Shown piece by piece: positions 1 to 14,700 of a stretch of DNA of 64,000 nt. Source of the stretch: Hydractinia symbiolongicarpus (lineage: Eukaryota; Cnidaria; Hydrozoa; Anthoathecata; Hydractiniidae); contig NC_079886.1 of the NCBI RefSeq assembly GCF_029227915.1, forward strand, positions 186,001-250,000. Reading direction: 5' to 3'. The position numbers were made by a program, and so were the translations under genes. Below the pieces are notes generated by a model. The model saw only the letters and a program-made list of their open reading frames with translations. It made no database searches and was not told the origin of the DNA. Position 1 is the stretch's first letter. The number at the start of each line of letters is the position of its first letter.

Positions 1-1585
1 TATACATTCGACTATAGGGGCCAAGCCCGGGATTTACAGGAAATCGCGGGTTTTCGTTTGCCGGCGATTAAACTTCTTTTATTTAGCGTCTCATCCAAAA
101 TGAAAACATTTTTGAAAACTGCAAGTCTCATGCATTTTAGTGGTGAATAAATAATTTAAAAAATCATTTGGAAAATCAGTTTACACCCTGGGTACTTTTT
201 TGTGTACTTTTGACTATACGGGCCTAGTACGGGATTTACGGGAAATCGCGGGTTTTCGTTTGCCGGCGATTAAACTTGTTTTATTTAGCGTCACATCAAA
301 AATGAAAACATTTTTGAAAACTACAAGTCTCATGCGTTTTAGTGGTGAAAAAATAATTTAAAAAGTCGTTCGGGAAATGAGTTTACTCATTGAGTACTTT
401 ATTTGTATACTTTTGACTATACGGGCCGAGTACCAGATTTTCGGGAAATCGCGGGTTTTCGTTTGCCGAAGATTAAACTTCTTTTATTCAGCGTCTCATC
501 AAAAATGAAAACATTTTTGAAAACTACAAGTCTCATGCATTTTAGTGGTGAAAAAATAATTTAAAAAATCATTTGGAAAATCAGTTTACTCCCTGGGTAC
601 TTTTTTGTGTACTTTTGACTATACGGGCCGAGTACGGGATTTACGGGAAATCGCGGGTTTTCGTTTGCCGGCGATTAAACTTCTTTTATTTAGCGTCTCA
701 TCAAAAATGAAAACATTTTTGAAAACTACAAGTCTCATGCATTTTAGTGGTGAAAAAATAATTTAAAAAATCATTTGGAAAATCAGTTTACTCCCTGGGT
801 ACTTTTTTTGTGTACTTTTGACTATACGGGCCGAGTACGGGATTTACGGGAAATCGCGGGTTTTCGTTTGCCGGCGATTAAACTTCTTTTATTTAGCGTC
901 TCATCAAAAATGAAAACATTTTTGAAAACTACAAGTCTAATGGGTTTTAGTGGTGAAAAAATAATTTAAAAAATCGTTCTGAAAATGAGTTTACTCACAG
1001 GGTACTTTCTTTGTATACATTCGACTATAGGGGCCAAGCCCGGGATTTACAGGAAATCGCGGGTTTTCGTTTGCCGGCGATTAAACTTCTTTTATTTAGC
1101 GTCTCATCCAAAATGAAAACATTTTTGAAAACTGCAAGTCTCATGCATTTTAGTGGTGAATAAATAATTTAAAAAATCATTTGGAAAATCAGTTTACACC
1201 CTGGGTACTTTTTTGTGTACTTTTGACTATACGGGCCTAGTACGGGATTTACGGGAAATCGCGGGTTTTCGTTTGCCGGCGATTAAACTTCTTTTATTTA
1301 GCGTCTCATCAAAAATGAAAACATTTTTGAAAACTACAAGTCTCATGCGTTTTAGTGGTGAAAAAATAATTTAAAAAATCGTTCGGGAAATGAGTTTACT
1401 CATTGAGTACTTTATTTGTATACTTTTGACTATACGGGCCGATTACCGGATTTACGGGAAATCGCGGGTTTTCGTTTGCCGACGATTAAACTTTTTTTAT
1501 TCAGCGTCTCATCAAAAATGAAAACATTTTTGAAAACTACAAGTCTCATGCATTTTAGTGGTGAAAAAATAATTTAAAAAATCAT

Positions 1586-4427
1586 TTGGAAAATCAGTTT
1601 ACTCCCTGGGTACTTTTTTTGTGTACTTTTGACTATACGGGCCGAGTACGGGATTTACGGGAAATCGCGGGTTTTCGTTTGCCGGCGATTAAACTTCTTT
1701 TATTCAGCGTGTCATCAAAAATGAAAACATTTTTAAAAACTACAAGTCTCATGCGTTTTAGTGGTGAAAAAATAATTTAAAAAATCGTTCGGGAAATGAG
1801 TTTACTCCCTGGGTACTTTCTTTGTATACCTTTGATTATACGGGTCGTGTTTGGGATTTACGGGAAATCGCGGGTTTTCGTTTGCCGGCGATTAAACTTC
1901 TTTTATTTAGCGTCACATCAAAAATGAAAACATTTTTGAAAACTTTAAGTCTCATGCGTTTTAGTGGTGAAAAAATAATTTAAAAAATCGTTTGGGAAAT
2001 GAGTTTACTCCCTGGGTACTTTCTTTATATACATTCGACTATACGGGCCGAGTACGGGATTTACGGGAAATCGCGGGTTTTCGTTTGCCGGCGATTAAAC
2101 TTCTTTTACTTAGCGTCTCATCAAAAATGAAAACATTTTTGAAAACTACAAGTCCCATGCGTTTTTGTGGTGAAAAAATAATTTAAAAAATCGTTCGGGA
2201 AATGAGTTTACTCCCTGGGTACTTTCTTTGTATACTTTTGACTATACGGGCCGAGTACGGGATTTACGGGAAATCGCGGGTTTTGGTTTGCCGGCGAATA
2301 AACTTCTTTTATTTAGCGTCTCATCAAAAATGAAAACATTTTTGAAAACTACAAGTCTAATGGGTTTTAGTGGTGAAAAAATAATTTAAAAAATCGTTCT
2401 GAAAATGAGTTTACTCACAGGGTACTTTCTTTGTATACATTCGACTATAGGGGCCAAGCCCGGGATTTACAGGAAATCGCGGGTTTTCGTTTGCCGGCGA
2501 TTAAACTTCTTTTATTCAGCGTCTCATCAAAAATGAAAGCATTTTGGAAGACTACAAGTCTCATGCGTTTTAGTGGTGAAAAAATAATTTAAAAAATCAT
2601 TCGGGAAATGATTTTACACCCTGGGTACTTTTTTTGTGTACTTTTGACTGTGCGGACCGAGTACGGGATTTAGGGGAAAACGCGGGTTTTCGTTTGCCGG
2701 CGATTAAACTTCTTTAATTTAGCGTTTCATCAAAAATGAAAACATTTTTGAAAACTACAAGTCTCATGCGTTTTAGTGGTGAAAAAATAATTTAAAAAGT
2801 CGTTCGGGAAATGAGTTTACTCATTGAGTACTTTATTTGTATACTTTTGACTATACGGGCCGAGTACCAGATTTTCGGGAAATCGCGGGTTTTCGTTTGC
2901 CGAAGATTAAACTTCTTTTATTCAGCGTCTCATCAAAAATGAAAACATTTTTGAAAACTACAAGTCTCATGCATTTTAGTGGTGAAAAAATAATTTAAAA
3001 AATCATTTGGAAAATCAGTTTACTCCCTGGGTACTTTTTTTGTGTACTTTTGACTATACGGGCCGAGTACGGGATTTACGGGAAATCGCGGGTTTTCGTT
3101 TGCCGGCGATTAAACTTCTTTTATTCAGCGTGTCATCAAAAATGAAAACATTTTTAAAAACTACAAGTCTCATGCGTTTTAGTGGTGAAAAAATAATTTA
3201 AAAAATCGTTCGGGAAATGAGTTTACTCCCTGGGTACTTTCTTTGTATACCTTTGATTATACGGGTCGTGTTTGGGATTTACGGGAAATCGCGGGTTTTC
3301 GTTTGCCGGCGATTAAACTTCTTTTATTTAGCGTCACATCAAAAATGAAAACATTTTTGAAAACTTTAAGTCTCATGCGTTTTAGTGGTGAAAAAATAAT
3401 TTAAAAAATCGTTTGGGAAATGAGTTTACTCCCTGGGTACTTTCTTTATATACATTCGACTATACGGGCCGAGTACGGGATTTACGGGAAATCGCGGGTT
3501 TTCGTTTGCCGGCGATTAAACTTCTTTTACTTAGCGTCTCATCAAAAATGAAAACATTTTTGAAAACTACAAGTCCCATGCGTTTTTGTGGTGAAAAAAT
3601 AATTTAAAAAATCGTTCGGGAAATGAGTTTACTCCCTGGGTACTTTCTTTGTATACTTTTGACTATACGGGCCGAGTACGGGATTTACGGGAAATCGCGG
3701 GTTTTGGTTTGCCGGCGAATAAACTTCTTTTATTTAGCGTCTCATCAAAAATGAAAACATTTTTGAAAACTACCAGTCTAATGGGTTTTAGTGGTGAAAA
3801 AATAATTTAAAAAATCGTTCTGAAAATGAGTTTACTCACAGGGTACTTTCTTTGTATACATTCGACTATAGGGGCCAAGCCCGGGATTTACAGGAAATCG
3901 CGGGTTTTCGTTTGCCGGCGATTAAACTTCTTTTATTCAGCGTCTCATCAAAAATGAAAGCATTTTGGAAGACTACAAGTCTCATGCGTTTTAGTGGTGA
4001 AAAAATAATTTAAAAAATCATTCGGGAAATGATTTTACACCCTGGGTACTTTTTTTGTGTACTTTTGACTGTGCGGACCGAGTACGGGATTTAGGGGAAA
4101 ACGCGGGTTTTCGTTTGCCGGCGATTAAACTTCTTTAATTTAGCGTTTCATCAAAAATGAAAACATTTTTGAAAACTACAAGTCTCATGCGTTTTAGTGG
4201 TGAAAAAATAATTTAAAAAGTCGTTCGGGAAATGAGTTTACTCATTGAGTACTTTATTTGTATACTTTTGACTATACGGGCCGAGTACCAGATTTTCGGG
4301 AAATCGCGGGTTTTCGTTTGCCGAAGATTAAACTTCTTTTATTCAGCGTCTCATCAAAAATGAAAACATTTTTGAAAACTACAAGTCTCATGCATTTTAG
4401 TGGTGAAAAAATAATTTAAAAAATCAT
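1586..4427. repeat. Two adjacent 7-mer HOR units (1421 bp each)
   Basis: 1586-3006 and 3007-4427 carry the same seven monomer variants in the same order and align without a gap. I see only sporadic substitutions, for example ACTACAAGTCTA near 2350 against ACTACCAGTCTA near 3771. The match breaks down in the monomer starting at 4428, whose second half switches to the CTTGTTTTATTTAGCGTCAC variant. The near identity implies a very recent tandem duplication by unequal exchange or gene conversion. Confidence 0.9.
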
Positions 4428-5240
4428 TTGGAAAATCAGTTTACTCCCTGGGTACTTTTTTTGTGTACTTTTGACTATACGGGCCGAGTACGGGATTTAC
4501 GGGAAATCGCGGGTTTTCGTTTGCCGGCGATTAAACTTGTTTTATTTAGCGTCACATCAAAAATGAAAACATTTTTGAAAACTTTAAGTCTCATGCGTTT
4601 TAGTGGTTAAAATATAATTTAAAAAATCATTTGGAAAATCAGTTTACTCCCTGGGTACTTTTTTGTGTACTTTTGACTATACGGGCCGAGTACGGGATTT
4701 ACGGGAAATCGCGGGTTTTCGTTTGCCGGCGATTAAACTTCTTTTATTTAGCGTCTCATCAAAAATGAAAACATTTTTGAAAACTACAAGTCTCATGCGT
4801 TTTAGTGGTGAAAAAATAATTTAAAAAATCGTTCGGGAAATGAGTTTACTCATTGAGTACTTTCTTTGTATACTTTTGACTATACGGGCCGAGTACGGGA
4901 TTTACGGGAAATCGCGGGTTTTCGTTTGCCGGCGATTAAACTTGTTTTATTTAGCGTCACATCAAAAATGAAAACATTTTTGAAAACTTTAAGTCTCATG
5001 CGTTTTAGTGGTTAAAATATAATTTAAAAAATCATTTGGAAAATCAGTTTACTCCCTGGGTACTTTTTTGTGTACTTTTGACTATACGGGCCGAGTACGG
5101 GATTTACGGGAAATCGCGGGTTTTCGTTTGCCGGCGATTAAACTTCTTTTTTTTAGCGTCTCATCAAAAATGAAAACATTTTTGAAAACTACAAGTCTCA
5201 TGCGTTTTAGTGGTGAAAAAATAATTTAAAAAATCGTTCG
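4428..5240. repeat. Local dimer duplication (about 406 bp period)
   Basis: The pair of monomers ending in the rare GTGGTTAAAATATAATTT variant near 4606 is followed by a second pair ending in the same variant near 5010. This gives a 2-mer (about 406 bp) duplication nested inside the 7-mer family. Confidence 0.7.
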
Positions 5241-5845
5241 GGAAATGAGTTTACTCATTGAGTACTTTCTTTGTATACTTTTGACTATACGGGCCGAGTA
5301 CGGGATTTACGGGAAATCGCGGGTTTTCGTTTGCCGGCGATTAAACTTCTTTTATTTAGCGTCTCATCCAAAATGAAAACATTTTTGAAAACTGCAAGTC
5401 TCATGCATTTTAGTGGTGAATAAATAATTTAAAAAATCATTTGGAAAATTAGTTTACACCCTTGGTACTTTTTTGTGTACTTTTGACTATACGGGCCGAG
5501 TACGAGATTTACGGGAAATCGCGGGTTTTCGTTTGCCGGCGATTAAACTTCTTTTATTTAGCGTCTCATCAAAAATGAAAACATTTTTGAAAACTACAAG
5601 TCTCATGCGTTTTAGTGGTGAAAAAATAATTTAAAAAATCGTTCGGGAAATGAGTTTACTCATTGAGTACTTTATTTGTATACTTTTGACTATACGGGCC
5701 GATTACCGGATTTACGGGAAATCGCGAGTTTTCGTTTGCCGACGATTAAACTTTTTTTATTCAGCGTCTCATCAAAAATGAAAACATTTTTGAAAACTAC
5801 AAGTCTCATGCATTTTAGTGGTGAAAAAATAATTTAAAAAATCAT

Positions 5846-8800
5846 TTGGAAAATCAGTTTACTCCCTGGGTACTTTTTTTGTGTACTTTTGACTATACGG
5901 GCCGAGTACGGGATTTACGGGAAATCGCGGGTTTTCGTTTGCCGGCGATTAAACTTCTTTTATTCAGCGTGTCATCAAAAATGAAAACATTTTTAAAAAC
6001 TACAAGTCTCATGCGTTTTAGTGGTGAAAAAATAATTTAAAAAATCGTTCGGGAAATGAGTTTACTCCCTGGGTACTTTCTTTGTATACCTTTGATTATA
6101 CGGGTCGTGTTTGGGATTTACGGGAAATCGCGGGTTTTCGTTTGCCGGCGATTAAACTTCTTTTATTTAGCGTCACATCAAAAATGAAAACATTTTTGAA
6201 AACTTTAAGTCTCATGCGTTTTAGTGGTGAAAAAATAATTTAAAAAATCGTTTGGGAAATGAGTTTACTCCCTGGGTACTTTCTTTATATACATTCGACT
6301 ATACGGGCCGAGTACGGGATTTACGGGAAATCGCGGGTTTTCGTTTGCTGGCGATTAAACTTCTTTTACTTAGCGTCTCATCAAAAATGAAAACATTTTT
6401 GAAAACTACAAGTCCCATGCGTTTTTGTGGTGAAAAAATAATTTAAAAAATCGTTCGGGAAATGAGTTTACTCCCTGGGTACTTTCTTTGTATACTTTTG
6501 ACTATACGGGCCGAGTACGGGATTTACGGGAAATCGCGGGTTTTGGTTTGCCGGCGATTAAACTTCTTTTATTTAGCGTCACATCAAAAATGAAAACATT
6601 TTTGAAAACTTTAAGTCTCATGCGTTTTAGTGGTGAAAAAATAATTTAAAAAATCGTTTGGGAAATGAGTTTACTCCCTGGGTACTTTCTTTATATACAT
6701 TCGACTATACGGGCCGAGTACGGGATTTACGGGAAATCGCGGGTTTTCGTTTGCCGGCGATTAAACTTCTTTTACTTAGCGTCTCATCAAAAATGAAAAC
6801 ATTTTTGAAAACTACAAGTCCCATGCGTTTTTGTGGTGAAAAAATAATTTAAAAAATCGTTCGGGAAATGAGTTTACTCCCTGGGTACTTTCTTTGTATA
6901 CTTTTGACTATACGGGCCGAGTACGGGATTTACGGGAAATCGCGGGTTTTGGTTTGCCGGCGATTAAACTTCTTTTATTTAGCGTCTCATCAAAAATGAA
7001 AACATTTTTGAAAACTACAAGTCTAATGGGTTTTAGTGGTGAAAAAATAATTTAAAAAATCGTTCTGAAAATGAGTTTACTCACAGGGTACTTTCTTTGT
7101 ATACATTCGACTATAGGGGCCAAGCCCGGGATTTACAGGAAATCGCGGGTTTTCGTTTGCCGGCGATTAAACTTCTTTTATTCAGCGTCTCATCAAAAAT
7201 GAAAGCATTTTGGAAGACTACAAGTCTCATGCGTTTTAGTGGTGAAAAAATAATTTAAAAAATCATTCGGGAAATGATTTTACACCCTGGGTACTTTTTT
7301 TGTGTACTTTTGACTGTGCGGACCGAGTACGGGATTTACGGGAAATCGCGGGTTTTCGTTTGCCGGCGATTAAACTTCTTTAATTTAGCGTTTCATCAAA
7401 AATGAAAACATTTTTGAAAACTACAAGTCTCATGCGTTTTAGTGGTGAAAAAATAAATTAAAAAGTCGTTCGGGAAATGAGTTTACTCATTGAGTACTTT
7501 ATTTGTATACTTTTGACTATACGGGCCGAGTACGGGATTTACGGGAAATCGCGGGTTTTCGTTTGCCGGCGATTAAACTTCTTTTATTCAGCGTGTCATC
7601 AAAAATGAAAACATTTTTAAAAACTACAAGTCTCATGCGTTTTAGTGGTGAAAAAATAATTTAAAAAATCGTTCGGGAAATGAGTTTACTCCCTGGGTAC
7701 TTTCTTTGTATACCTTTGATTATACGGGTCGTGTTTGGGATTTACGGGAAATCGCGGGTTTTCGTTTGCCGGCGATTAAACTTCTTTTATTTAGCGTCAC
7801 ATCAAAAATGAAAACATTTTTGAAAACTTTAAGTCTCATGCGTTTTAGTGGTGAAAAAATAATTTAAAAAATCGTTTGGGAAATGAGTTTACTCCCTGGG
7901 TACTTTCTTTATATACATTCGACTATACGGGCTAAGTACGGGATTTACGGGAAATCGCGGGTTTTCGTTTGCCGGCGATTAAACTTCTTTTACTTAGCGT
8001 CTCATCAAAAATGAAAACATTTTTGAAAACTGCAAGTCCCATGCGTTTTTGTGGTGAAAAAATAATTTAAAAAATCGTTCGGGAAATGAGTTTACTCCCT
8101 GGGTACTTTCTTTGTATACTTTTGACTATACGGGCCGAGTACGGGATTTACGGGAAATCGCAGGTTTTGGTTTGCCGGCGATTAAACTTCTTTTATTTAG
8201 CGTCTCATCAAAAATGAAAACATTTTTGAAAACTACAAGTCTAATGGGTTTTAGTGGTGAAAAAATAATTTAAAAAATCGTTCTGAAAATGAGTTTACTC
8301 ACAGGGTACTTTCTTTGTATACATTCGACTATAGGGGCCAAGCCCGGGATTTACAGGAACACGCGGGTTTTCGTTTGCCGGCGATTAAACTTCTTTTATT
8401 CAGCGTCTCATCAAAAATGAAAGCATTTTGGAAGACTACAAGTCTCATGCGTTTTAGTGGTGAAAAAATAATTTAAAAAATCATTCGGGAAATGATTTTA
8501 CACCCTGGGTACTTTTTTTGTGTACTTTTGACTGTGCGGACCGAGTACGGGATTTACGGGAAATCGCGGGTTTTCGTTTGCCGGCGATTAAACTTCTTTA
8601 ATTTAGCGTTTCATCAAAAATGAAAACATTTTTGAAAACTACAAGTCTCATGCGTTTTAGTGGTGAAAAAATAAATTAAAAAGTCGTTCGGGAAATGAGT
8701 TTACTCATTGAGTACTTTAATTGTATACTTTTGACTATACGGGCCGAGTACCAGATTTTCGGGAAATCGCGGGTTTTCGTTTGCCGAAGATTAAACTTCT

Positions 8801-9342
8801 TTTATTCAGCGTCTCATCAAAAATGAAAACATTTTTGAAAACTACAAGTCTCATGCATTTTAGTGGTGAAAAAATAATTTAAAAAATCATTTGGAAAATC
8901 AATTTACTCCCTGGGTACTTTTTTTGTGTACTTTTGACTATACGGGCCGAGTACGGGATTTACGGGAAATCGCGGGTTTTCGTTTGCCGGCGATTAAACT
9001 TGTTTTATTTAGCGTCACATCAAAAATGAAAACATTTTTGAAAACTTTAAGTCTCATGCGTTTTAGTGGTTAAAATATAATTTAAAATATCGTTCGGGAA
9101 ATGAGTTTACTCCCTGGGTACTTTCTTTGTATACTTTTGACTATACGGGCCGAGTACGGGATTTTCGGGAAATCGCGGGTTTTGGTTTGCCGGCGATTAA
9201 ACTTCTTTTATTTAGCGTCTCATCAAAAATGAAAACATTTTTGAAAACTACAAGTCTAATGGGTTTTAGTGGTGAAAAAATAATTTAAAAATACGTTCTG
9301 AAAATGAGTTTACTCACAGGGTACTTTCTTTGTATACATTCG
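5846..9342. repeat. Further copies of the block-A HOR with length variants
   Basis: From 5846 the variant order matches the units at 1586 and 3007, but a dimer is inserted: near-identical monomers start at 6252 and 6658, 406 bp apart. The GGGGCCAAGCCCGGG monomers recur at 7110, 8328 and 9343, giving successive intervals of 1218 and 1015 bp (6-mer, then 5-mer). The repeat unit therefore changes length by whole monomers along the array. Confidence 0.8.
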
Positions 9343-9433
9343 ACTATAGGGGCCAAGCCCGGGATTTACAGGAAATCGCGGGTTTTCGTTTGCCGGCGAT
9401 TAAACTTCTTTTATTCAGCGTCTCATCAAAAAT

Positions 9434-11740
9434 GAAAGCATTTTGAAAGACTACAAGTCTCATGCGTTTTAGTGGTGAAAAAATAATTTAAAAAATCATT
9501 CGGGAAATGATTTTACACCCTGGGTACTTTTTTTGTGTACTTTTGACTGTGCGGACCGAGTACGGGATTTACGGGAAATCGCGGGTTTTCGTTTGCCGGC
9601 GATTAAACTTCTTTAATTTAGCGTTTCATCAAAAATGAAAACATTTTTGAAAACTACAAGTCTCATGCGTTTTAGTGGTGAAAAAATAATTTAAAAAGTC
9701 GTTCGGGAAATGAGTTTACTCATTGAGTACTTTATTTGTATACTTTTGACTATACGGGCCGAGTACCAGATTTACGGGAAATCGCGGGTTTTCGTTTGCC
9801 GAAGATTAAACTTCTTTTATTCAGCGTCTCATCAAAAATGAAAACATTTTTGAAAACTACAAGTCTCATGCATTTTAGTGGTGAAAAAATAATTTAAAAA
9901 ATCATTTGGAAAATCAGTTTACTCCCTGGGTACTTTTTTTGTGTACTTTTAACTATACGGGCCGAGTACGGGATTTACGGGAAATCGCGGGTTTTCGTTT
10001 GCCGGCGATTAAACTTGTTTTATTTAGCGTCACATCAAAAATGAAAACATTTTGGAAAACCTTAAGTCTCATGCGTTTTAGTGGTTAAAATATAATTTAA
10101 AATATCGTTCGGGAAATGAGTTTACTCCCTGAGTACTTTCTTTGTATACTTTTGACTATACGGGCCGAGTACGGGATTTACGGGAAATCGCGGGTTTTCG
10201 TTTGCCGGCGATTAAACTTCTTTTATTTAGCGTCTTCTCAAAAATGAAAACATTTTTAAAAACTACAAGTCTCATGCGTTTTAGTGGTGAAAAAATAATT
10301 TAAAAAATCGTTTGGGAAATGAGTTTACTCCCTGGGTACTTTCTTTATATACATTCGACTATACGGGCCGAGTACGGGATTTACGGGAAATTGCGGGTTT
10401 TCGTTTGCCGGCGATTAAACTTCTTTTACTTAGCGTCTCATCAAAAATGAAAACATTTTTGAAAACTACAAGTCCCATGCGTTTTTGTGGTGAAAAAATA
10501 ATTTAAAAAATCGTTCGGGAAATGAGTTTACTCCCTGGGTACTTTCTTTGTATACTTTTGACTATACGGGCCGAGTACGGGATTTACGGGAAATCGCGGG
10601 TTTTGGTTTGCCGGCGATTAAACTTCTTTTATTTAGCGTCTCATCAAAAATGAAAGCATTTTGAAAGACTACAAGTCTCATGCGTTTTAGTGGTGAAAAA
10701 ATAATTTAAAAAATCATTCGGGAAATGATTTTACACCCTGGGTACTTTTTTTGTGTACTTTTGACTGTGCGGACCGAGTACGGGATTTACGGGAAATCGC
10801 GGGTTTTCGTTTGCCGGCGATTAAACTTCTTTAATTTAGCGTTTCATCAAAAATGAAAACATTTTTGAAAACTACAAGTCTCATGCGTTTTAGTGGTGAA
10901 AAAATAATTTAAAAAGTCGTTCGGGAAATGAGTTTACTCATTGAGTACTTTATTTGTATACTTTTGACTATACGGGCCGAGTACCAGATTTACGGGAAAT
11001 CGCGGGTTTTCGTTTGCCGAAGATTAAACTTCTTTTATTCAGCGTCTCATCAAAAATGAAAACATTTTTGAAAACTACAAGTCTCATGCATTTTAGTGGT
11101 GAAAAAATAATTTAAAAAATCATTTGGAAAATCAGTTTACTCCCTGGGTACTTTTTTTGTGTACTTTTAACTATACGGGCCGAGTACGGGATTTACGGGA
11201 AATCGCGGGTTTTCGTTTGCCGGCGATTAAACTTGTTTTATTTAGCGTCACATCAAAAATGAAAACATTTTTGAAAACTTTAAGTCTCATGCGTTTTAGT
11301 GGTTAAAATATAATTTAAAATATCGTTCGGGAAATGAGTTTACTCCCTGAGTACTTTCTTTGTATACTTTTGACTATACGGGCCGAGTACGGGATTTACG
11401 GGAAATCGCGGGTTTTCGTTTGCCGGCGATTAAACTTCTTTTATTTAGCGTCTTCTCAAAAATGAAAACATTTTTAAAAACTACAAGTCTCATGCGTTTT
11501 AGTGGTGAAAAAATAATTTAAAAAATCGTTTGGGAAATGAGTTTACTCCCTGGGTACTTTCTTTATATACATTCGACTATACGGGCCGAGTACGGGATTT
11601 ACGGGAAATCGCGGGTTTTCGTTTGCCGGCGATTAAACTTCTTTTACTTAGCGTCTCATCAAAAATGAAAACATTTTTGAAAACTACAAGTCCCATGCGT
11701 TTTTGTGGTGAAAAAATAATTTAAAAAATCGTTCTGAAAA
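9434..11740. repeat. Pair of 6-mer HOR units (1218 bp)
   Basis: A rare one-base-shorter motif, GAAAGCATTTTGAAAGAC, occurs at 9434 and again at 10652. The rare TTTTAACTATACGGGCC variant occurs in the monomers starting at 9906 and 11124. All are offset by 1218 bp, defining a tandem 6-mer pair. The second copy changes variant order near its end. Confidence 0.85.
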
Positions 11741-14700
11741 TGAGTTTACTCACAGGGTACTTTCTTTGTATACATTCGACTATAGGGGCCAAGCTCGGGA
11801 TTTACAGGAAATCGCGGGTTTTCGTTTGCCGGCGATTAAACTTCTTTAATTTAGCGTTTCATCAAAAATGAAAACATTTTTGAAAACTACAAGTCTCATG
11901 CGTTTTAGTGGTGAAAAAATAATTTAAAAAGTCGTTCGGGAAATGAGTTTACTCATTGAGTACTTTCTTTGTATACTTTTGACTATACGGGCCGAGTACG
12001 GGATTTACGGGAAATCGCGGGTTTTCGTTTGCCGGCGATTAAACTTGTTTTATTTAGCGTCACATCAAAAATGAAAACATTTTTGAAAACTTTAAGTCTA
12101 ATGGGTTTTAGTGGTGAAAAAATAATTTAAAAAATCGTTCTGAAAATGAGTTTACTCACAGGGTACTTTCTTTGTATACATTCAACTATAGGGGCCAAGC
12201 CCGGGATTTACAGGAAATGGCGGGTTTTCGTTTGCCGGCGATTAAACTTCTTTTATTCAGCGTCTCATCAAAAATGAAAGCATTTTGGAAGACTACAAGT
12301 CTCATGCGTTTTAGTGGTGAAAAAATAATTTAAAAAATCATTCGGGAAATGATTTTACACCCTGGGTTTTTTTTTTGTGTACTTTTGACTGTGCGGACCG
12401 AGTACGGGATTTACGGGAAATCGCGGGTTTTCGTTTGCCGGCGATTAAACTTCTTTAATTTAGCGTTTCATCAAAAACGAAAACATTTTTGAAAACTACA
12501 AGTCTCATGCGTTTTAGTGGTGAAAAAATAATTTAAAAAGTCGTTCGGGAAATGAGTTTACTCATTGAGTACTTTATTTGTATACTTTTGACTATACGGG
12601 CCGAGTACCAGATTTACGGGAAATCGCGGGTTTTCGTTTGCCGACGATTAAACTTCTTTTATTCAGCGTCTCATCAAAAATGAAAACATTTTTGAAAACT
12701 ACAAGTCTCATGCATTTTAGTGGTGAAAAAATAATTTAAAAAATCATTTGGAAAATCAGTTTACTCCCTGGGTACTTTTTTTGTGTACTTTTGACTATAC
12801 GGGCCGAGTGCGGGATTTACGGGAAATCGCGGGTTTTCGTTTGCCGGCGATTAAACTTGTTTTATTTAGCAGCACATCAAAAATGAAAACATTTTTGAAA
12901 ACTTTAAGTCTCATGCGTTTTAGTGGTTAAAATATAATTTAAAATATCGTTCGGGAAATGAGTTTACTCCCTGAGTACTTTCTTTGTATACTTTTGACTA
13001 TACGGGCCGAGTACGGGATTTACGGGAAATCGCGGGTTTTCGTTTGCCGGCGATTAAACTTCTTTTATTTAGCGTCTTCTCAAAAATGAAAACATTTTTA
13101 AAAACTACAAGTCTCATGCGTTTTAGTGGTGAAAAAATAATTTAAAAAGTCGTTCGGGAAATGAGTTTACTCATTGAGTACTTTCTTTGTATACTTTTGA
13201 CTATACGGGCCGAGTACGGGATTTACGGGAAATCGCGGATTTTCGTTTGCCGGCGATTAAACTTGTTTTATTTAGCGTCACATCAAAAATGAAAACATTT
13301 TTGAAAACTTTAAGTCTAATGGGTTTTAGTGGTGAAAAAATAATTTAAAAAATCGTTCTGAAAATGAGTTTACTCACAGGGTACTTTCTTTGTATACATT
13401 CAACTATAGGGGCCAAGCCCGGGATTTACAGGAAATGGCGGGTTTTCGTTTGCCGGCGATTAAACTTCTTTTATTCAGCGTCTCATCAAAAATGAAAGCA
13501 TTTTGGAAGACTACAAGTCTCATGCGTTTTAGTGGTGAAAAAATAATTTAAAAAATCATTCGGGAAATGATTTTACACCCTGAGTTTTTTTTTTGTGTAC
13601 TTTTGACTGTGCGGACCGAGTACGGGATTTACGGGAAATCGCGGGTTTTCGTTTGCCGGCGATTAAACTTCTTTAATTTAGCGTTTCATCAAAAATGAAA
13701 ACATTTTTGAAAACTACAAGTCTCATGCATTTTAGTGGTGAAAAAATAATTTAAAAAATCATTTGGAAAATCAGTTTACTCCCTGGGTACTTTTTTTGTG
13801 TACTTTTGACTATACGGGCCGAGTACGGGATTTACGGGAAATCGCGGGTTTTCGTTTGCCGGCGATTAAACTTGTTTTATTTAGCAGCACATCAAAAATG
13901 AAAACATTTTTGAAAACTTTAAGTCTCATGCGTTTTAGTGGTTAAAATATAATTTAAAATATCGTTCGGGAAATGAGTTTACTCCCTGAGTACTTTCTTT
14001 GTATACTTTTGACTATACGGGCCGAGTACGGGATTTACGGGAAATCGCGGGTTTTCGTTTGCCGGCGATTAAACTTCTTTTATTTAGCGTCTTCTCAAAA
14101 ATGAAAACATTTTTAAAAACTACAAGTCTCATGCGTTTTAGTGGTGAAAAAATAATTTAAAAAGTCGTTCGGGAAATGAGTTTACTCATTGAGTACTTTC
14201 TTTGTATACTTTTGACTATACGGGCCGAGTACGGGATTTACGGGAAATCGCGGATTTTCGTTTGCCGGCGATTAAACTTGTTTTATTTAGCGTCACATCA
14301 AAAATGAAAACATTTTTGAAAACTTTAAGTCTAATGGGTTTTAGTGGTGAAAAAATAATTTAAAAAATCGTTCTGAAAATGAGTTTACTCACAGGGTACT
14401 TTCTTTGTATACATTCAACTATAGGGGCCAAGCCCGGGATTTACAGGAAATGGCGGGTTTTCGTTTGCCGGCGATTAAACTTCTTTTATTCAGCGTCTCA
14501 TCAAAAATGAAAGCATTTTGGAAGACTACAAGTCTCATGCGTTTTAGTGGTGAAAAAATAATTTAAAAAATCATTCGGGAAATGATTTTACACCCTGAGT
14601 TTTTTTTTTGTGTACTTTTGACTGTGCGGACCGAGTACGGGATTTACGGGAAATCGCGGGTTTTCGTTTGCCGGCGATTAAACTTCTTTAATTTAGCGTT

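Noticed and set aside
775-969. Repeated 60-71 codon open frames in the satellite, both strands (for example 775-969, 1586-1780, 18523-18738, 58874-59068)
   Set aside because: They are the same frame of the 203-bp monomer seen again and again. Many open with non-ATG codons, substitutions do not respect codon position, and the monomer length is not a multiple of three. I treat them as repeat artefacts.
1992-2060. CENP-B box in the satellite
   Set aside because: The closest match, ATTCGACTATACGGGCC in some monomers, has six rather than seven bases between TTCG and CGGG and occurs in only some variants. I see no true NTTCGNNNNANNCGGGN.
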